DNA from: a bacterium
GTDB lineage: Bacteria; SZUA-182; DTGQ01
Assembly: GCA_040755755.1 (NCBI GenBank)
Contig: JBFLZW010000078.1
Span: 1 to 64,000, forward strand
Reading direction: 5' to 3'
DNA: 64,000 nucleotides
Of the stretch, positions 7,977 to 17,246 are shown piece by piece. The position numbers and the translations under genes were made by a program. Positions within the stretch are counted from its first letter, which is position 1. Every line of letters starts with the position of its first letter. The notes under the pieces were generated by a model. It did no database searches. It was not told the DNA's origin and worked only from the letters and a program-made list of their open reading frames with translations.

Positions 7977-10232
7977 TTAGTAGTTTGGGGTTATAGTCCA
8001 GACGGCTCCTTCGAATCGACCCAGGCCCCAATTCAGGCTCTCTTGCATAGAGGTATTATCCGGGCACCCACTTCCGCCTCCGCCGGTGATCATGTAACGA
8101 ACGGTGGAGCCAAGATCATAGACCTTATAACCGCCTATGCTTACCGTCGCATTTAAGGAATTTCCATAATAATAGGGATCATTAAAGCCTTCACCATGAA
8201 TGGTGTAGCTTACAGGGGCCGGATCGGTCAATTTATCAAACTCTACATACACACGCCAGCCCCAGCCTTCGCCGGATGGAATACATTCAGCTTCACCTAC
8301 GGTGCTTCCCGGGTATCCCTCGGTTTTTAAATCCCGTATGGTGACCACGATTGAGTTGGTTGCCAGTTGAATCCAATCAAGACCTCCAGACACGGAGGTA
8401 AGGCGGTATACATATATCTCAATGGTTTCCATGTCCCCGTCGTTACTGGTGGGCGATGAACGGTAAATCACCTTCGGCGTGGTAGTTTCGATGATTTTTC
8501 CCTCGGTTGTGCCCGATTTCAAAAACCCATATATGCCCTCCGTTTTCCAGTAATATTTAAGATCTTTGGAGTGAGAACCGGTAAAAACCGCATTGAGTAG
8601 GATTTCATCATCAATCTGAACAAAGGCCGGGTCAGGTTCAACGTGCACCTGAGGGCTTTTGGCCACGATTTGAAAGTGAGCATATTGATCCGCTGCTTTT
8701 TGATCTTTAATGACGGCAGACAAATCTATACCGTAGAAAAGAAGATCAACCGCCTTTAAGGTCACATTGAGTTTGGCCACCATTTTCCCAATATTTTCGG
8801 TTGCTTTGACTGATGCGTATTTCTTTAAAAACTTGGCTGTAATATAAGCACCCAGTTTTTTCTGCAACGATTGATTGGTAGCAATACTGGTTATGGTTCC
8901 GGTCAGCGCACCGTAATAGTCGCCCCCGCTAATGGCCGTGGTGACGTCAAAGCCGGTTGAAACGATCATACCCATAATATCGAAGGATGCTTCCGCCAAC
9001 TGCCTGCCGGTCATGTAATTCACCGCATCCACAGGTATGAAAGCAAAAACCGTAGGTATGAGGAAATCCTTAAAAAAGGTCAGAGCGCCCATCATCCCGT
9101 TGGCATTTATCCACGATTTTAAATCCGCATGGCCAGCGATTTCCGGTGGAATAATATCCGAGGCCCAACCCGGACCCACAACGACTGCAGAATAATATGT
9201 CTCCAAGGCATCGGAGGGATCGGTTATCAGATCAATCGGATCGGAATTAACCGGCGCGTAGGGTATGCTGCCCCAGAGGGTGCTGATGGCCGAGCCCAGT
9301 GAACCGGTCAGGCCTGTGGTGGAAGAAAGATATCCATCCGTCACTGTCACCCAATCGCGAATGAAATAGGGGTGCTCTATGCCGCTCTTATCTTTGTAGC
9401 CGGTACGATAGATATAAAACCAGACATGGCGACGGAATTCATTGGTGATGACAAGACCGTCACCATCCGGATTCTGCCCCATGCGGATGCCTGACTGGGG
9501 ATTTGCGCTGATCACGCCGATGGCCGGTGGAATTGCAAAATATCTGATGCTGGAGTACTTATCCGCCAAACCAGTTTCAGTAACCTTCGATCTCTTCGAT
9601 ACATCTCCACTGTTGGTTTGTTTGGACCGCTGGTTGGCCAGGGGGACAAGGGATTCCCGAGCTTCTTTAAGAGCAGCCACGATGACGCTGTCCCCATTCT
9701 CCAGGGCATGCGTGTCCAAACTCAATCGCTCATCAATGACCGATGCCAATCCCTGGGCTTCGGAGGTAGCTTCGATTAGATTCAGGATATGTCCCCACTC
9801 TTCCTGAGGAAGGGTAAACGCTCCTGTTTCCATGAAAAGGAGAGCCGATGCCGTGGAAAGCGCGTTGAGGTCATTGGATACTTCATCTCCTGCTGTGTTC
9901 ACATATCCAAAATAGAGGAGTTCATCATCAGGACCAAAGGCCATGGCCATGGTCGGTGTTTCGCCGGGCTGGCGAACGGAGAACCCCCCATCTTCAGAAA
10001 CAACATGGTCGTCGATGCTCGTGAGGATGCGCACATCCTCCGGGGATAAGGGGAAATTTTCCGGCAGAATGAGCTTTCCTGTCACTTGGGATTCAGCCAA
10101 ATCCTGATCCTCTGTTTTCGTTGGTTCCTGACCTTTTCCTCCTCTGCTGTCTCCACACGCAGTGAACATCATGCCTAAATAGAGTAAAAGAGTTATTATC
10201 ATACCTGCTGCCGGTGGTTTTTTAAGTGACAT
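7977..10232 (-). CDS. Large lipoprotein of unknown function
   Basis: A 751-residue exported lipoprotein. A hydrophobic signal (residues about 10-22) ends in the lipobox FTACG with Cys26, so it is likely anchored to the outer or inner membrane. Residues about 50-110 resemble a small beta-sandwich (GKLILPENFPLSPEDVRILT). Residues about 115-210 are helical. The middle (about 400-530) is helix-rich with Gly/Ala stretches, and the C-terminal 200 residues look like beta-sandwich repeats (VHVEPDPAFVQIDDEILLNA, then VVTIRDLKTEGYPGS). No catalytic motif is apparent. It stands alone on the minus strand; a transposase remnant lies just past its end. Confidence 0.6.
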   Translation of the reverse strand: MSLKKPPAAGMIITLLLYLGMMFTACGDSRGGKGQEPTKTEDQDLAESQVTGKLILPENFPLSPEDVRILTSIDDHVVSEDGGFSVRQPGETPTMAMAFGPDDELLYFGYVNTAGDEVSNDLNALSTASALLFMETGAFTLPQEEWGHILNLIEATSEAQGLASVIDERLSLDTHALENGDSVIVAALKEARESLVPLANQRSKQTNSGDVSKRSKVTETGLADKYSSIRYFAIPPAIGVISANPQSGIRMGQNPDGDGLVITNEFRRHVWFYIYRTGYKDKSGIEHPYFIRDWVTVTDGYLSSTTGLTGSLGSAISTLWGSIPYAPVNSDPIDLITDPSDALETYYSAVVVGPGWASDIIPPEIAGHADLKSWINANGMMGALTFFKDFLIPTVFAFIPVDAVNYMTGRQLAEASFDIMGMIVSTGFDVTTAISGGDYYGALTGTITSIATNQSLQKKLGAYITAKFLKKYASVKATENIGKMVAKLNVTLKAVDLLFYGIDLSAVIKDQKAADQYAHFQIVAKSPQVHVEPDPAFVQIDDEILLNAVFTGSHSKDLKYYWKTEGIYGFLKSGTTEGKIIETTTPKVIYRSSPTSNDGDMETIEIYVYRLTSVSGGLDWIQLATNSIVVTIRDLKTEGYPGSTVGEAECIPSGEGWGWRVYVEFDKLTDPAPVSYTIHGEGFNDPYYYGNSLNATVSIGGYKVYDLGSTVRYMITGGGGSGCPDNTSMQESLNWGLGRFEGAVWTITPNY

Positions 10233-10468
10233 TGCTTTCTCCCTGATTTGTTAGATGGGATGATAAGACATCGCTTTCTCAACTACTTAAAAGTTTAGTG
10301 TAAGATCCGGAAAAATACAAATAATTTTTGGGAAAAAGCTCTTCGAGCAGTCATGAATTGATATCCCGGAGGTGTGCCTGCTGTATCAGAGATTCCACCA
10401 GGGTTGCACATCAAGGGTACGCTCATGTCTCGCATCGGTGAAAAGATAAGCAGAGCTATTGTTTTGTC

Positions 10469-10488
10469 ATTCCCGCGAAGACGGGAAT
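10469..10488. repeat. dRS3-like repeat, copy 1
   Basis: The sequence fits ATTCCC-N8-GGGAAT (N8 = GCGAAGAC), the consensus described for Neisseria dRS3 and seen as dispersed repeats in many other genomes. Confidence 0.7.
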
Positions 10489-10507
10489 CCAGAAGTAAAG
10501 GCACTGG

Positions 10508-10527
10508 ATTCCCGCCTTCGCGGGAAT
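10508..10527. repeat. dRS3-like repeat, copy 2
   Basis: ATTCCC-N8-GGGAAT with N8 = GCCTTCGC, lying in inverted arrangement to copy 1, so that the two together form a longer hairpin. Confidence 0.7.
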
Positions 10528-10618
10528 GACGAGAGATATTAATGCTTGCGAAATTTGTGCGCTCACCGATGCGAGACATGAGCATTATTCATAAAGTGAT
10601 TTTTTCTTCCACTTTGAG

Positions 10619-10675
10619 TTGACAAATGAACTCAGGTATTAGTAATATTATTATGAACACTCCGATTAGAGTGTT
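10619..10675 (+). promoter_or_regulatory. Likely sigma-70 promoter and dyad upstream of pstS
   Basis: TTGACA at 10619-10624 and TAATAT at 10643-10648 are 18 bases apart. Downstream is a dyad AACACTC-N6-GAGTGTT (10656-10675), with a further GAGTGTTA copy just after, that could bind a regulator. No clear Pho box was recognised, so phosphate control is assumed only from the genes. Confidence 0.5.
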
Positions 10676-10724
10676 ATGAGAGTGTTAAGAATAAACCTTA
10701 ACCGTAACCGTCAGGAGGAACATT

Positions 10725-11756
10725 ATGAACAGGAAATCAGGAAATTCAGGGAAATCGGCACAGAAAGTATTCGGCAGCATACTGGCTGCGGCTTGTATTT
10801 TTGGCCTTATCATTGCTTTGGCGAGCGGGGCCAGGTCAGGAGAGCCGGTTATTGATCCCAAAGAAGGGGAGTTGAAGGGCACCATCGCTGTCTCAGGGGC
10901 CTGGGCGCTGTATCCTATGGCCGTCAAATGGGCTGAGGAATTTCAGAAGATCCATCCCAAGGTGAAGATTGATATCGCCGCTGGCGGTGCGGGTAAGGGG
11001 ATGGCCGATGCTCTGGCCGGAATCGTGGATATCGGCATGGTTTCACGGGATATTCATCCGGCGGAGATTCAGAAAGGTGCTTTTTGGATCTCGGTGGTCA
11101 AGGATGCGGTTGTTCCGACGATCAACGAACGGAATCCGCTCCTGAAAGATATCCTGGCCAAGGGCGTCAGGAAGGAAGCCCTTGCCGGTATCTGGGTAAG
11201 CGGAACGATTAAGACCTGGAGCGAGGTTATTGGCGGCAGGATGGCCGGTGATAGCAGCAAGGATGCCATTCATGTCTATACCCGGTCCGATTCCTGCGGA
11301 GCAGCGGAAACCTGGGCCCAGTATCTGGGAAAAAATCAGGAAGACCTTCTGGGTATCGGAGTTTACGGCGATCCTGGACTGGTTGAAGCGGTCAGCAACG
11401 ATGCTCTGGGCATCGGTTATAATAATATCAATTATGCCTATCAGGCCAAGAATAAAGCGCAGGTCAAAGGGATCCGCGTACTGCCGATCGATATCAACGG
11501 CAATGGCCGTCTGGATGAGGATGAAAATTTTTACCAGGACCGGGATGCCATAGCCAAAGGCATAGCCACCGGAAAATACCCTTCCCCGCCTGCCAGGAAC
11601 CTGCATTTCGTTTCTCAGGGCAAACCGAAGACGCACCTGGTCACTGCCTTTATGACCTGGGTCATGACTGACGGGCAAAAATTTGTTCCCGAAGCAGGCT
11701 ACATCAACCTGTCCCCGGAGAAAATCCGGGAAGAGCTCCAAAAGCTTGAAAGGTAA
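10725..11756 (+). CDS. pstS: Phosphate ABC transporter substrate-binding protein
   Basis: A periplasmic phosphate-binding protein of 343 residues that would deliver phosphate to PstCA. A GGAGGA Shine-Dalgarno precedes the ATG. The signal peptide spans residues 1 to about 37 (cleavage near ARSGE). The PBP-like family pattern is visible: TIAVSGAWALYPMAVKWAEEF at the N terminus of the mature protein, AAGGAGKGMADALAG, then DIGMVSRDI, and YTRSDSCGAAETW in the second lobe. An insert near residues 250-265 (DINGNGRLDEDENF) looks like a calcium-loop-type stretch that most PstS proteins lack. It is the first gene of a complete pstSCAB operon; no phoU follows. Confidence 0.88.
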   Translation: MNRKSGNSGKSAQKVFGSILAAACIFGLIIALASGARSGEPVIDPKEGELKGTIAVSGAWALYPMAVKWAEEFQKIHPKVKIDIAAGGAGKGMADALAGIVDIGMVSRDIHPAEIQKGAFWISVVKDAVVPTINERNPLLKDILAKGVRKEALAGIWVSGTIKTWSEVIGGRMAGDSSKDAIHVYTRSDSCGAAETWAQYLGKNQEDLLGIGVYGDPGLVEAVSNDALGIGYNNINYAYQAKNKAQVKGIRVLPIDINGNGRLDEDENFYQDRDAIAKGIATGKYPSPPARNLHFVSQGKPKTHLVTAFMTWVMTDGQKFVPEAGYINLSPEKIREELQKLER

Positions 11757-11767
11757 GGTAAACGATC

Positions 11768-12721
11768 ATGGATACATCCTACACCTTTTCTCAACCGATA
11801 CCTGATCAGCAGGCAGAGCTGGTGGGCCTGCATGGCAAAAGGCTGATCAAAGATAAGCTGGCCGCCGCCTCGATGCTGCTTCTGACCATCTGTTCGAGTC
11901 TGGTGGTGTTTTTCATAGCCCTTCAGCTCTACCAGAGATCACGGCCGATCCTGGCCATGAAGAGGCTGACCGAATTGCTCTTATCGACCTCCTGGCACCC
12001 TTTGCGGGGAGAGTTCGGCTTTCTCCCGTTCATCATGGGCACCCTCTGGGTAACGGGGGTGGCCGTGACGATCGCCGTACCCTTGTGCCTTCTGACCTCG
12101 ATCTACCTGTCCGAGTACGCTCCCAGGGCAGTGCGGGATTGGACCAGGCCGCTCATCGACCTTTTGGCCGGAATTCCATCCGTGGTCTTCGGGCTCTGGG
12201 GTATCCTGGTTATCGTGCCGCTGATTAAAAATCACCTTGCTCCGGCATTCGGGACCTTCTCGACCGGCTACAGCGTACTGGCCGCCGGTATGGTTCTGGC
12301 CATCATGATCTTTCCGGTGATCATTCACGTTTCAGTCGAGGTATTCAGATCAATACCCCACGAGATGAGAGAAGCTTCCCTGACTCTGGGAGCGACCAGG
12401 TGGCAGACCATAAAGCATGTTGTCCTGCGCAAGGCCCTGCCGGGAGTGATCGCAGCCATTGTTCTTGGCCTGTCCAGGGCTTTTGGCGAGACTATGGCCG
12501 TTCTGATGGTGGCAGGCAATGTGGCCAGAGTTCCATCATCCTTCCTTGGCCCTGCCTACCCCCTGCCGGCACTGATCGCCAACAGCTATGGCGAAATGAT
12601 GTCCATCCCCCTCTACGATTCAGCGCTTCTTCTGGCATCGCTCATCCTGCTGCTGATCGTTTTGCTGTTCAATGTCCTCTCACGGATCATTCTGATGAGA
12701 GTTGAAAGGAGTATTCAATGA
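11768..12721 (+). CDS. pstC: Phosphate ABC transporter permease PstC
   Basis: An inner-membrane permease of 317 residues with about six hydrophobic helices, forming the phosphate channel with PstA. The binding-protein-dependent permease signature EASLTLGATRWQTIKHVVLR (about residues 201-220) docks onto the ATPase. IPSVVFGLWG near residues 137-146 is the usual PstC motif. It begins 11 bases after pstS and overlaps pstA by four bases (ATGA), so translation is coupled. Confidence 0.92.
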   Translation: MDTSYTFSQPIPDQQAELVGLHGKRLIKDKLAAASMLLLTICSSLVVFFIALQLYQRSRPILAMKRLTELLLSTSWHPLRGEFGFLPFIMGTLWVTGVAVTIAVPLCLLTSIYLSEYAPRAVRDWTRPLIDLLAGIPSVVFGLWGILVIVPLIKNHLAPAFGTFSTGYSVLAAGMVLAIMIFPVIIHVSVEVFRSIPHEMREASLTLGATRWQTIKHVVLRKALPGVIAAIVLGLSRAFGETMAVLMVAGNVARVPSSFLGPAYPLPALIANSYGEMMSIPLYDSALLLASLILLLIVLLFNVLSRIILMRVERSIQ

Positions 12722-13593
12722 GCATGGACACAGGAAAGGTTATTGACTGCAGAAGGATAGAAGAAAAGATAGTCAAGGCTCTGATGATCGCATCTACCCT
12801 GTTCATTCTGGCAATCCTGGTGCTTATCCTGGCTACGGTGATCGTCAAGGGGCTGCCCACCTTAAGCCTGGCCATGATTACCCAGGCCCCCAAAGGCGGC
12901 TATTATCTTGGCCAGGGCGGCGGAATACTGAATGCCATCCTCGGATCCCTCTCCATCGGTGGAGGAGCGGTCCTTCTGGCCATTATGATCAGCCTGCCGG
13001 TGGTACTGTATCTCAATATCTATGCCCGGGAATCATCCCGCCTGACATCCTTTACCCGCTTTTCCTTTGACGTTTTATGGGGTGTGCCCTCAATCGTCTA
13101 CGGAGCGTTCGGTTTTGCCATCATGCTGTATTTCGGGCTCAGGGCTTCGCTCCTGGGCGGAATTCTGGCGGTAACTCTCCTGATTCTGCCCATTATGAGC
13201 CGGACTATGGATGAGGTGGTCAGAATGGTGCCTGAAGAGCTTCTGGAGGTATCCTACTCCCTGGGGGCAACAAAGCTTGAAGCTGCCCTGAAGGTCGTGG
13301 TCAGGCAGACCCTGCCCGGACTTTTGACCGCTGTTCTGATCGCTTTCGGAAGAGGCATCGGGGATGCCGCCTCGGTCATGTTTACCGCAGGCTTCACGGA
13401 TTATGTTCCCACTTCACTGCTTCGCCCGGCAGCTACTCTCCCCCTGGCCATTTTCTTTCAGGTGGGGACCCCTATCCCTGAAGTCCAGGGCCGGGCCTAT
13501 GCTTCAGCCTTTATTCTGACCATGATGATTCTGGCTATCAGCATCGTTACCAGAGTGTTGACCAGGAGATTTACCAGACATGTCTTACGTTAG
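12718..13593 (+). CDS. pstA: Phosphate ABC transporter permease PstA
   Basis: A 291-residue inner-membrane partner of PstC. GVPSIVYGAFG matches the PstA motif, and the EAA loop is seen as LEVSYSLGATKLEAALKVVV about residues 177-196, followed by helices ending in a basic tail. Start and stop overlap pstC by four bases, and pstB follows after six bases. The size is normal for the family. Confidence 0.92.
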   Translation: MSMDTGKVIDCRRIEEKIVKALMIASTLFILAILVLILATVIVKGLPTLSLAMITQAPKGGYYLGQGGGILNAILGSLSIGGGAVLLAIMISLPVVLYLNIYARESSRLTSFTRFSFDVLWGVPSIVYGAFGFAIMLYFGLRASLLGGILAVTLLILPIMSRTMDEVVRMVPEELLEVSYSLGATKLEAALKVVVRQTLPGLLTAVLIAFGRGIGDAASVMFTAGFTDYVPTSLLRPAATLPLAIFFQVGTPIPEVQGRAYASAFILTMMILAISIVTRVLTRRFTRHVLR

Positions 13594-13599
13594 GAGAAT

Positions 13600-14367
13600 A
13601 TGATAATGGAATCAAGACCCCATGTAAGTGTGCGCAGTCTCAATGTGTTCTACGGCAATGAGCATGCCTTGAAAAATATCACCGTTGATATCCCTGAAAA
13701 ACAGATAACCGCCATTATCGGCCCCTCCGGCTGCGGCAAGACTACGCTCCTGCGGTCCTTCAACCGTCTGGTGGATTCCGGGGATGGGGTCAAAGTGTTC
13801 GGTCAGGTTCTGGTACATGGAGAGGATATCCTCGATCCGAAAATGGAAGTAACCGAGGTCAGGAAAAAGATGGGGCTCCTCTCTCAAAAACCCTATCCCC
13901 TGCCGATGTCAATCTACGACAATGTCGCCTTCGGCCCGCGGATACATGGGATAAAAGATAAAAAGAGGCTGGATGCAATTGTCGAGCATTATCTCAGGGA
14001 ATTAAGCCTCTGGGATGAAGTCAAGGACAGGCTGCATGGACCGGCCTCAAGGCTTTCAGTTGGCCAGCAGCAGAGACTCTGCCTGGCCAGGGGACTGGCT
14101 GTCGAGCCGGAAATCATCCTCGGCGACGAACCAACCTCGGCCCTCGACCCCAAATCGAGCCAGCACATCGAGCGCAGATTTCTTGCTCTCAAGGAAAAAT
14201 ACACCATTGTCATCGTCACCCATATTCTGCGCCAGGCCAGAAGACTGGCTGACTATGTACTCTTTCTCTACTTCGGTGAGCTCATAGAGCATGGACCTGC
14301 CAGGGATATCTTCGAAAACCCGCGGGAGCCGATGACCAGAGAGTACATCATGGGGACTATCAGTTGA
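13600..14367 (+). CDS. pstB: Phosphate ABC transporter ATPase PstB
   Basis: A cytoplasmic ATPase of 255 residues that powers phosphate import. The Walker A motif is GPSGCGKTT (41-49), the ABC signature LSVGQQQRL (152-160) and the Walker B/catalytic Glu lies in EIILGDEP (Glu177). The Q-loop is in SQKPYPLPMSIYDNV, as in other PstB proteins. Either the ATG at 13600 or that at 13606 could start it. It ends the operon; a dRS3-like hairpin lies 30 bases past the stop. Confidence 0.94.
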   Translation: MIMESRPHVSVRSLNVFYGNEHALKNITVDIPEKQITAIIGPSGCGKTTLLRSFNRLVDSGDGVKVFGQVLVHGEDILDPKMEVTEVRKKMGLLSQKPYPLPMSIYDNVAFGPRIHGIKDKKRLDAIVEHYLRELSLWDEVKDRLHGPASRLSVGQQQRLCLARGLAVEPEIILGDEPTSALDPKSSQHIERRFLALKEKYTIVIVTHILRQARRLADYVLFLYFGELIEHGPARDIFENPREPMTREYIMGTIS

Positions 14368-14397
14368 AGACAGGCGTGCTATCCAAATAGCACAGAG

Positions 14398-14417
14398 ATT
14401 CCCGCTTTCGCGGGAAT
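14398..14417. repeat. dRS3-like repeat, copy 3, after pstB
   Basis: ATTCCC-N8-GGGAAT with N8 = GCTTTCGC, a near-perfect 20-base palindrome located 30 bases after the pstB stop. It has no U-tract, so any transcription-ending role is doubtful. Confidence 0.7.
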
Positions 14418-14458
14418 GACGTTTTGGAAGTCTCGAGTATTCAGGAGGAAGGATTGGT

Positions 14459-14486
14459 TTGACTTTATCAGTAAAGAAGGTATAAT
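14459..14486 (+). promoter_or_regulatory. Sigma-70 promoter upstream of the DUF1385 gene
   Basis: TTGACT (14459-14464), a 16-base spacer and a perfect TATAAT (14481-14486). It gives a leader of roughly 100 bases before the start at 14597. Confidence 0.6.
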
Positions 14487-14596
14487 CTATGAATAATTTT
14501 CCATCAGCTTTTCTCATGCCTGAAATTGCAGGCAGGGAAAGGCCCTGGATATTTTCACTCTATGACTAAATTGTAAAAAAATACACGAGTTTATCA

Positions 14597-15481
14597 TTGG
14601 CACGTACAACAACAAGGATTGGCGGGGTTTCTTCCCGTTTCGGGGTAGGAATTCTCTATGGTTCGCGAATCTCTTTTGCCACCCGGCTCAACAATGGAGA
14701 GATTGCAACCTTCTCGCAGGATACTTCAAGCCGTTCATCTATTTACCGGATACCCTTCCTTCGTTCCCTGATGGTTTTCCGGCAACTTCTGCTTGTCTTT
14801 CTGTTAGCACGGAGAAACCTGGTACGGTTGTCAAAAGAGGGGCTGGTTGACCTGCAACGGGGAAAGCGGCTGATTCACGGCCTGTTGTTTCTGGCGTTCT
14901 ATTTGAGCTTTTCGTATTATGTGCTTCCCCTGCTCGATAATCTCGCTCCCGTGCTCCAGGTGGGGATATTTGTCGTGATCCTGATTCTGCTCATCAGGCT
15001 GTTTTTCTTTCTGGTGCTCGGTGATCGGAGCCTGAAATATCATGGGGCGGAACATAAGGTCATCAATACTTTTCTGGCCGGAGATAATCTGATCTTACCC
15101 GCTGCCATGCGTCATCCCCGCTTTGCCTTCCGGTGCGGGACAACCCTGGCCACTTTTTTCATTCTGCTGGAGCTGCTGATTCCGGAATCTGCCTATCGGA
15201 TATTTATCAACCAGTTTGGCTCGACCATGGGCGTTGTTATCTTTTTCTTCCTGCTCCTGGGCCTGGCGTATGAGATACTCTCTGTTCTCTCCAGAAGAGG
15301 GTCAGGCAAATGGCTTTCTTTTCTTACCACCCCTGTTTCCAAAATGCAGATACTGACTACCCGTGAGCCTTCCCTGAGAGAGCTGGAAGTAGCGCTTTCA
15401 GCCATACGAGAGGCTGTCGGCTGGCGTCCCCCCTTATCAGACCCGGTTTTTTTCGACATTCCTGATAATAGCATCCAGTAA
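14597..15481 (+). CDS. DUF1385 membrane protein (YqhQ-like)
   Basis: A multi-pass inner-membrane protein of 294 residues in the DUF1385 family, whose molecular role is unknown. The N terminus RIGGVSSRFGVGILYGSRI corresponds to the family's GGQAVxxGVMM region, and the hallmark KYHGAEHKVINTF lies about residues 147-159 after two or three hydrophobic helices. Two more helices follow, then a soluble tail. The frame can only open at a TTG (14597), as an in-frame TAA lies just upstream, and the ribosome site is weak. A sigma-70 promoter stands about 110 bases ahead. In many genomes DUF1385 sits near prfA/rpmE; here it does not. Confidence 0.8.
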   Translation: MARTTTRIGGVSSRFGVGILYGSRISFATRLNNGEIATFSQDTSSRSSIYRIPFLRSLMVFRQLLLVFLLARRNLVRLSKEGLVDLQRGKRLIHGLLFLAFYLSFSYYVLPLLDNLAPVLQVGIFVVILILLIRLFFFLVLGDRSLKYHGAEHKVINTFLAGDNLILPAAMRHPRFAFRCGTTLATFFILLELLIPESAYRIFINQFGSTMGVVIFFFLLLGLAYEILSVLSRRGSGKWLSFLTTPVSKMQILTTREPSLRELEVALSAIREAVGWRPPLSDPVFFDIPDNSIQ

Positions 15482-15491
15482 TGAGTGATCG

Positions 15492-17246
15492 CTAATCCTT
15501 GTAACTCTCCCGGATCAATTCACTCAGGTAGTTTTCCGGGTCCTGCATTCCGGCTGCGGGAATGGGAAACTCCCGTGTTCCGGTTTTCTTGTTGATGAGT
15601 TTCAACCCGTGCTCGTAGTTCTGAAAGGCATGTCTGAGGAAATCTTCCGGATTTACCTTGATTTCATCCTTCCAGACCCTTTCCATAAGGCAGTCGATCG
15701 CTTCTTCCGTGAGGGATATTTTCACCTCATTCCGGCTGGAGAAGCCCTGCTCAAAGCTTCGGGCTGCATGACAGACAGCCAGCACCTCATCGATCACGGA
15801 ATCAAGGTCCCGGCGCTCTTCCACAATCCGCCTGGTGATGAGCCTGATCCTTTGGTCAGAGAAATTGATGCCGTAATGCTCATGGAACTCCACGCACTTT
15901 TCCCTGATGGACCCCTCAAGGCTTCGCTCCTCCTCTGCCAGGAGCACTCTGAAACGGGCTTCCCGCTGCTGATCCTCCGGGTTTTGGAGTATCTTCTGAA
16001 GCTCGGCTTCCGGATCGTTCACCATAGCCGCGGTGACGACCAGGTGGCGGATGGGGGTAGAGGGAAGGACATGCTCGGATCCCAAAAGGACCCGCTCCAC
16101 GGCACTCACCAGTCCCCGTGCGCCGGTCCGCTCTTTGAAAGCGTTTTCCGCGATGAGCCGCAGGGCATCATCTTCGAACTGAAGGTCGATGCCATAGGCT
16201 TTGAAGTCTTTCTTCTTGCTGGTGATGATCGGGCTCTTCGGATTGCGCAGAATATGGTACAGGTCCTCGACCTCAAGGTTCTCAAAAACCGTCACCACCG
16301 GCAGCCTGCCGATGAATTCCGATTCAAACCCGTATTGAATGAGATCTTCGGCCTTGACCAGCCGCAGATATTCGGTTTTTTCGTCTTTTGATTTCACCTC
16401 GGCACCAAATCCCATGCCCTGCCGGTTCAATCTTTTCTTGATGATCTCCTCCAGTCCTGCAAAAGCCCCACTCATGATGAACAGGATATGCCGGGTGTTG
16501 ATCCTTTTTCGCTCCCGCTTTCCGGTTTTCTGAAATTCCATCATGGCTTCCATCTGGGAAACCGGATCCTGAAGGGTCCTGAGCTCCACCTCGGTTTCCT
16601 CCATCGGCTTGAGCAAAGCCCGCTGCACACCCGATCGGGAAACATCCGGGCCAATCAGATTGGTCGAGGAGGCAATCTTATCCACTTCATCCAGGTAAAT
16701 GATCCCATACTGGGCAAGCTCTATATCTCCGTTGGCCTCATGGACAAGGTCCCGCACCAGGTCCTCCACATCTCCTCCGACATACCCGGTCTCGCTGAAC
16801 TTGGTGGCATCTCCCTTGACAAAGGGGACACCGATCTTTTTGGCAATCAGCTTTATCAGGAAAGTCTTGCCCACGCCCGTAGGCCCGATCATAATGATGT
16901 TATTTTTGATTTCACCTACACTCTCATTCTGATTTTTCTGTTGATTCAGCTCAAACATCCTGACGCGATTGTAGTGGGTGCAGATCTTGGTCGCCAAAAC
17001 CTCCTTTGCTTTATCCTGCTTGACCAGGTATTCATCAAGGTATGCCTTCAGCTCCTTTGGCTTCATATCAAAGTGGATGGGCAGCGGCTCATCCGCCTTC
17101 TCCCCGGCATCTCCCTTGTCCTTGTCCTCTGATTCCCGTTCAGGTCGGGGGCCGAACCCGACCAGCCTGATTCCGGGACCGTACTTTTTGGTCAGGTAGT
17201 TATTGATATCTTTCTCAATCTCTTTAATATCGATATCCTTAGTCAT
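15492..17246 (-). CDS. ClpX-like AAA+ ATPase lacking the zinc-binding domain
   Basis: A cytoplasmic unfoldase-type ATPase of 584 residues. Walker A is GPTGVGKT (121-128) and Walker B IIYLDEVDK (182-190). ATKFSETGYVGGDVEDLV between them and the RTGARGL box later are typical of ClpX/HslU. A QGMGFGA segment occupies the place of the IGF loop that contacts ClpP. Unlike ClpX it has no Cys4 zinc domain; instead residues 1-60 are charged and novel. It also continues about 170 residues past the usual end, with a helical C-terminal region. The ATG at 17246 is preferred to an upstream one because AAGGGGG lies six bases ahead. The proteolytic partner is not in this window. Confidence 0.8.
   Translation of the reverse strand: MTKDIDIKEIEKDINNYLTKKYGPGIRLVGFGPRPERESEDKDKGDAGEKADEPLPIHFDMKPKELKAYLDEYLVKQDKAKEVLATKICTHYNRVRMFELNQQKNQNESVGEIKNNIIMIGPTGVGKTFLIKLIAKKIGVPFVKGDATKFSETGYVGGDVEDLVRDLVHEANGDIELAQYGIIYLDEVDKIASSTNLIGPDVSRSGVQRALLKPMEETEVELRTLQDPVSQMEAMMEFQKTGKRERKRINTRHILFIMSGAFAGLEEIIKKRLNRQGMGFGAEVKSKDEKTEYLRLVKAEDLIQYGFESEFIGRLPVVTVFENLEVEDLYHILRNPKSPIITSKKKDFKAYGIDLQFEDDALRLIAENAFKERTGARGLVSAVERVLLGSEHVLPSTPIRHLVVTAAMVNDPEAELQKILQNPEDQQREARFRVLLAEEERSLEGSIREKCVEFHEHYGINFSDQRIRLITRRIVEERRDLDSVIDEVLAVCHAARSFEQGFSSRNEVKISLTEEAIDCLMERVWKDEIKVNPEDFLRHAFQNYEHGLKLINKKTGTREFPIPAAGMQDPENYLSELIRESYKD

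Larger units (their letters stand above)
10421..10583. mobile_element. 163-bp MITE-like palindromic element containing two dRS3-like repeats
   Basis: The outer arms are perfect over 21 bp: GCTCATGTCTCGCATCGGTGA at 10421-10441 and its complement at 10563-10583. Nested inside is a second inverted pair, 10466-10490 and 10505-10530, each arm holding one ATTCCC-N8-GGGAAT unit. No open frame of note is inside and no target-site duplication is evident. The form fits a non-autonomous element moved by a transposase elsewhere in the genome. Confidence 0.6.

Noticed and set aside
10295-10585. Minus-strand frame containing SRHSREGGNPVP
   Set aside because: This peptide is the well-known chance translation of ATTCCC-N8-GGGAAT repeats and not a gene.
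15609-16391. A 260-codon plus-strand frame opposite the ClpX-like gene
   Set aside because: It is a shadow of a conserved AAA+ gene and has no recognisable motif or ribosome site.
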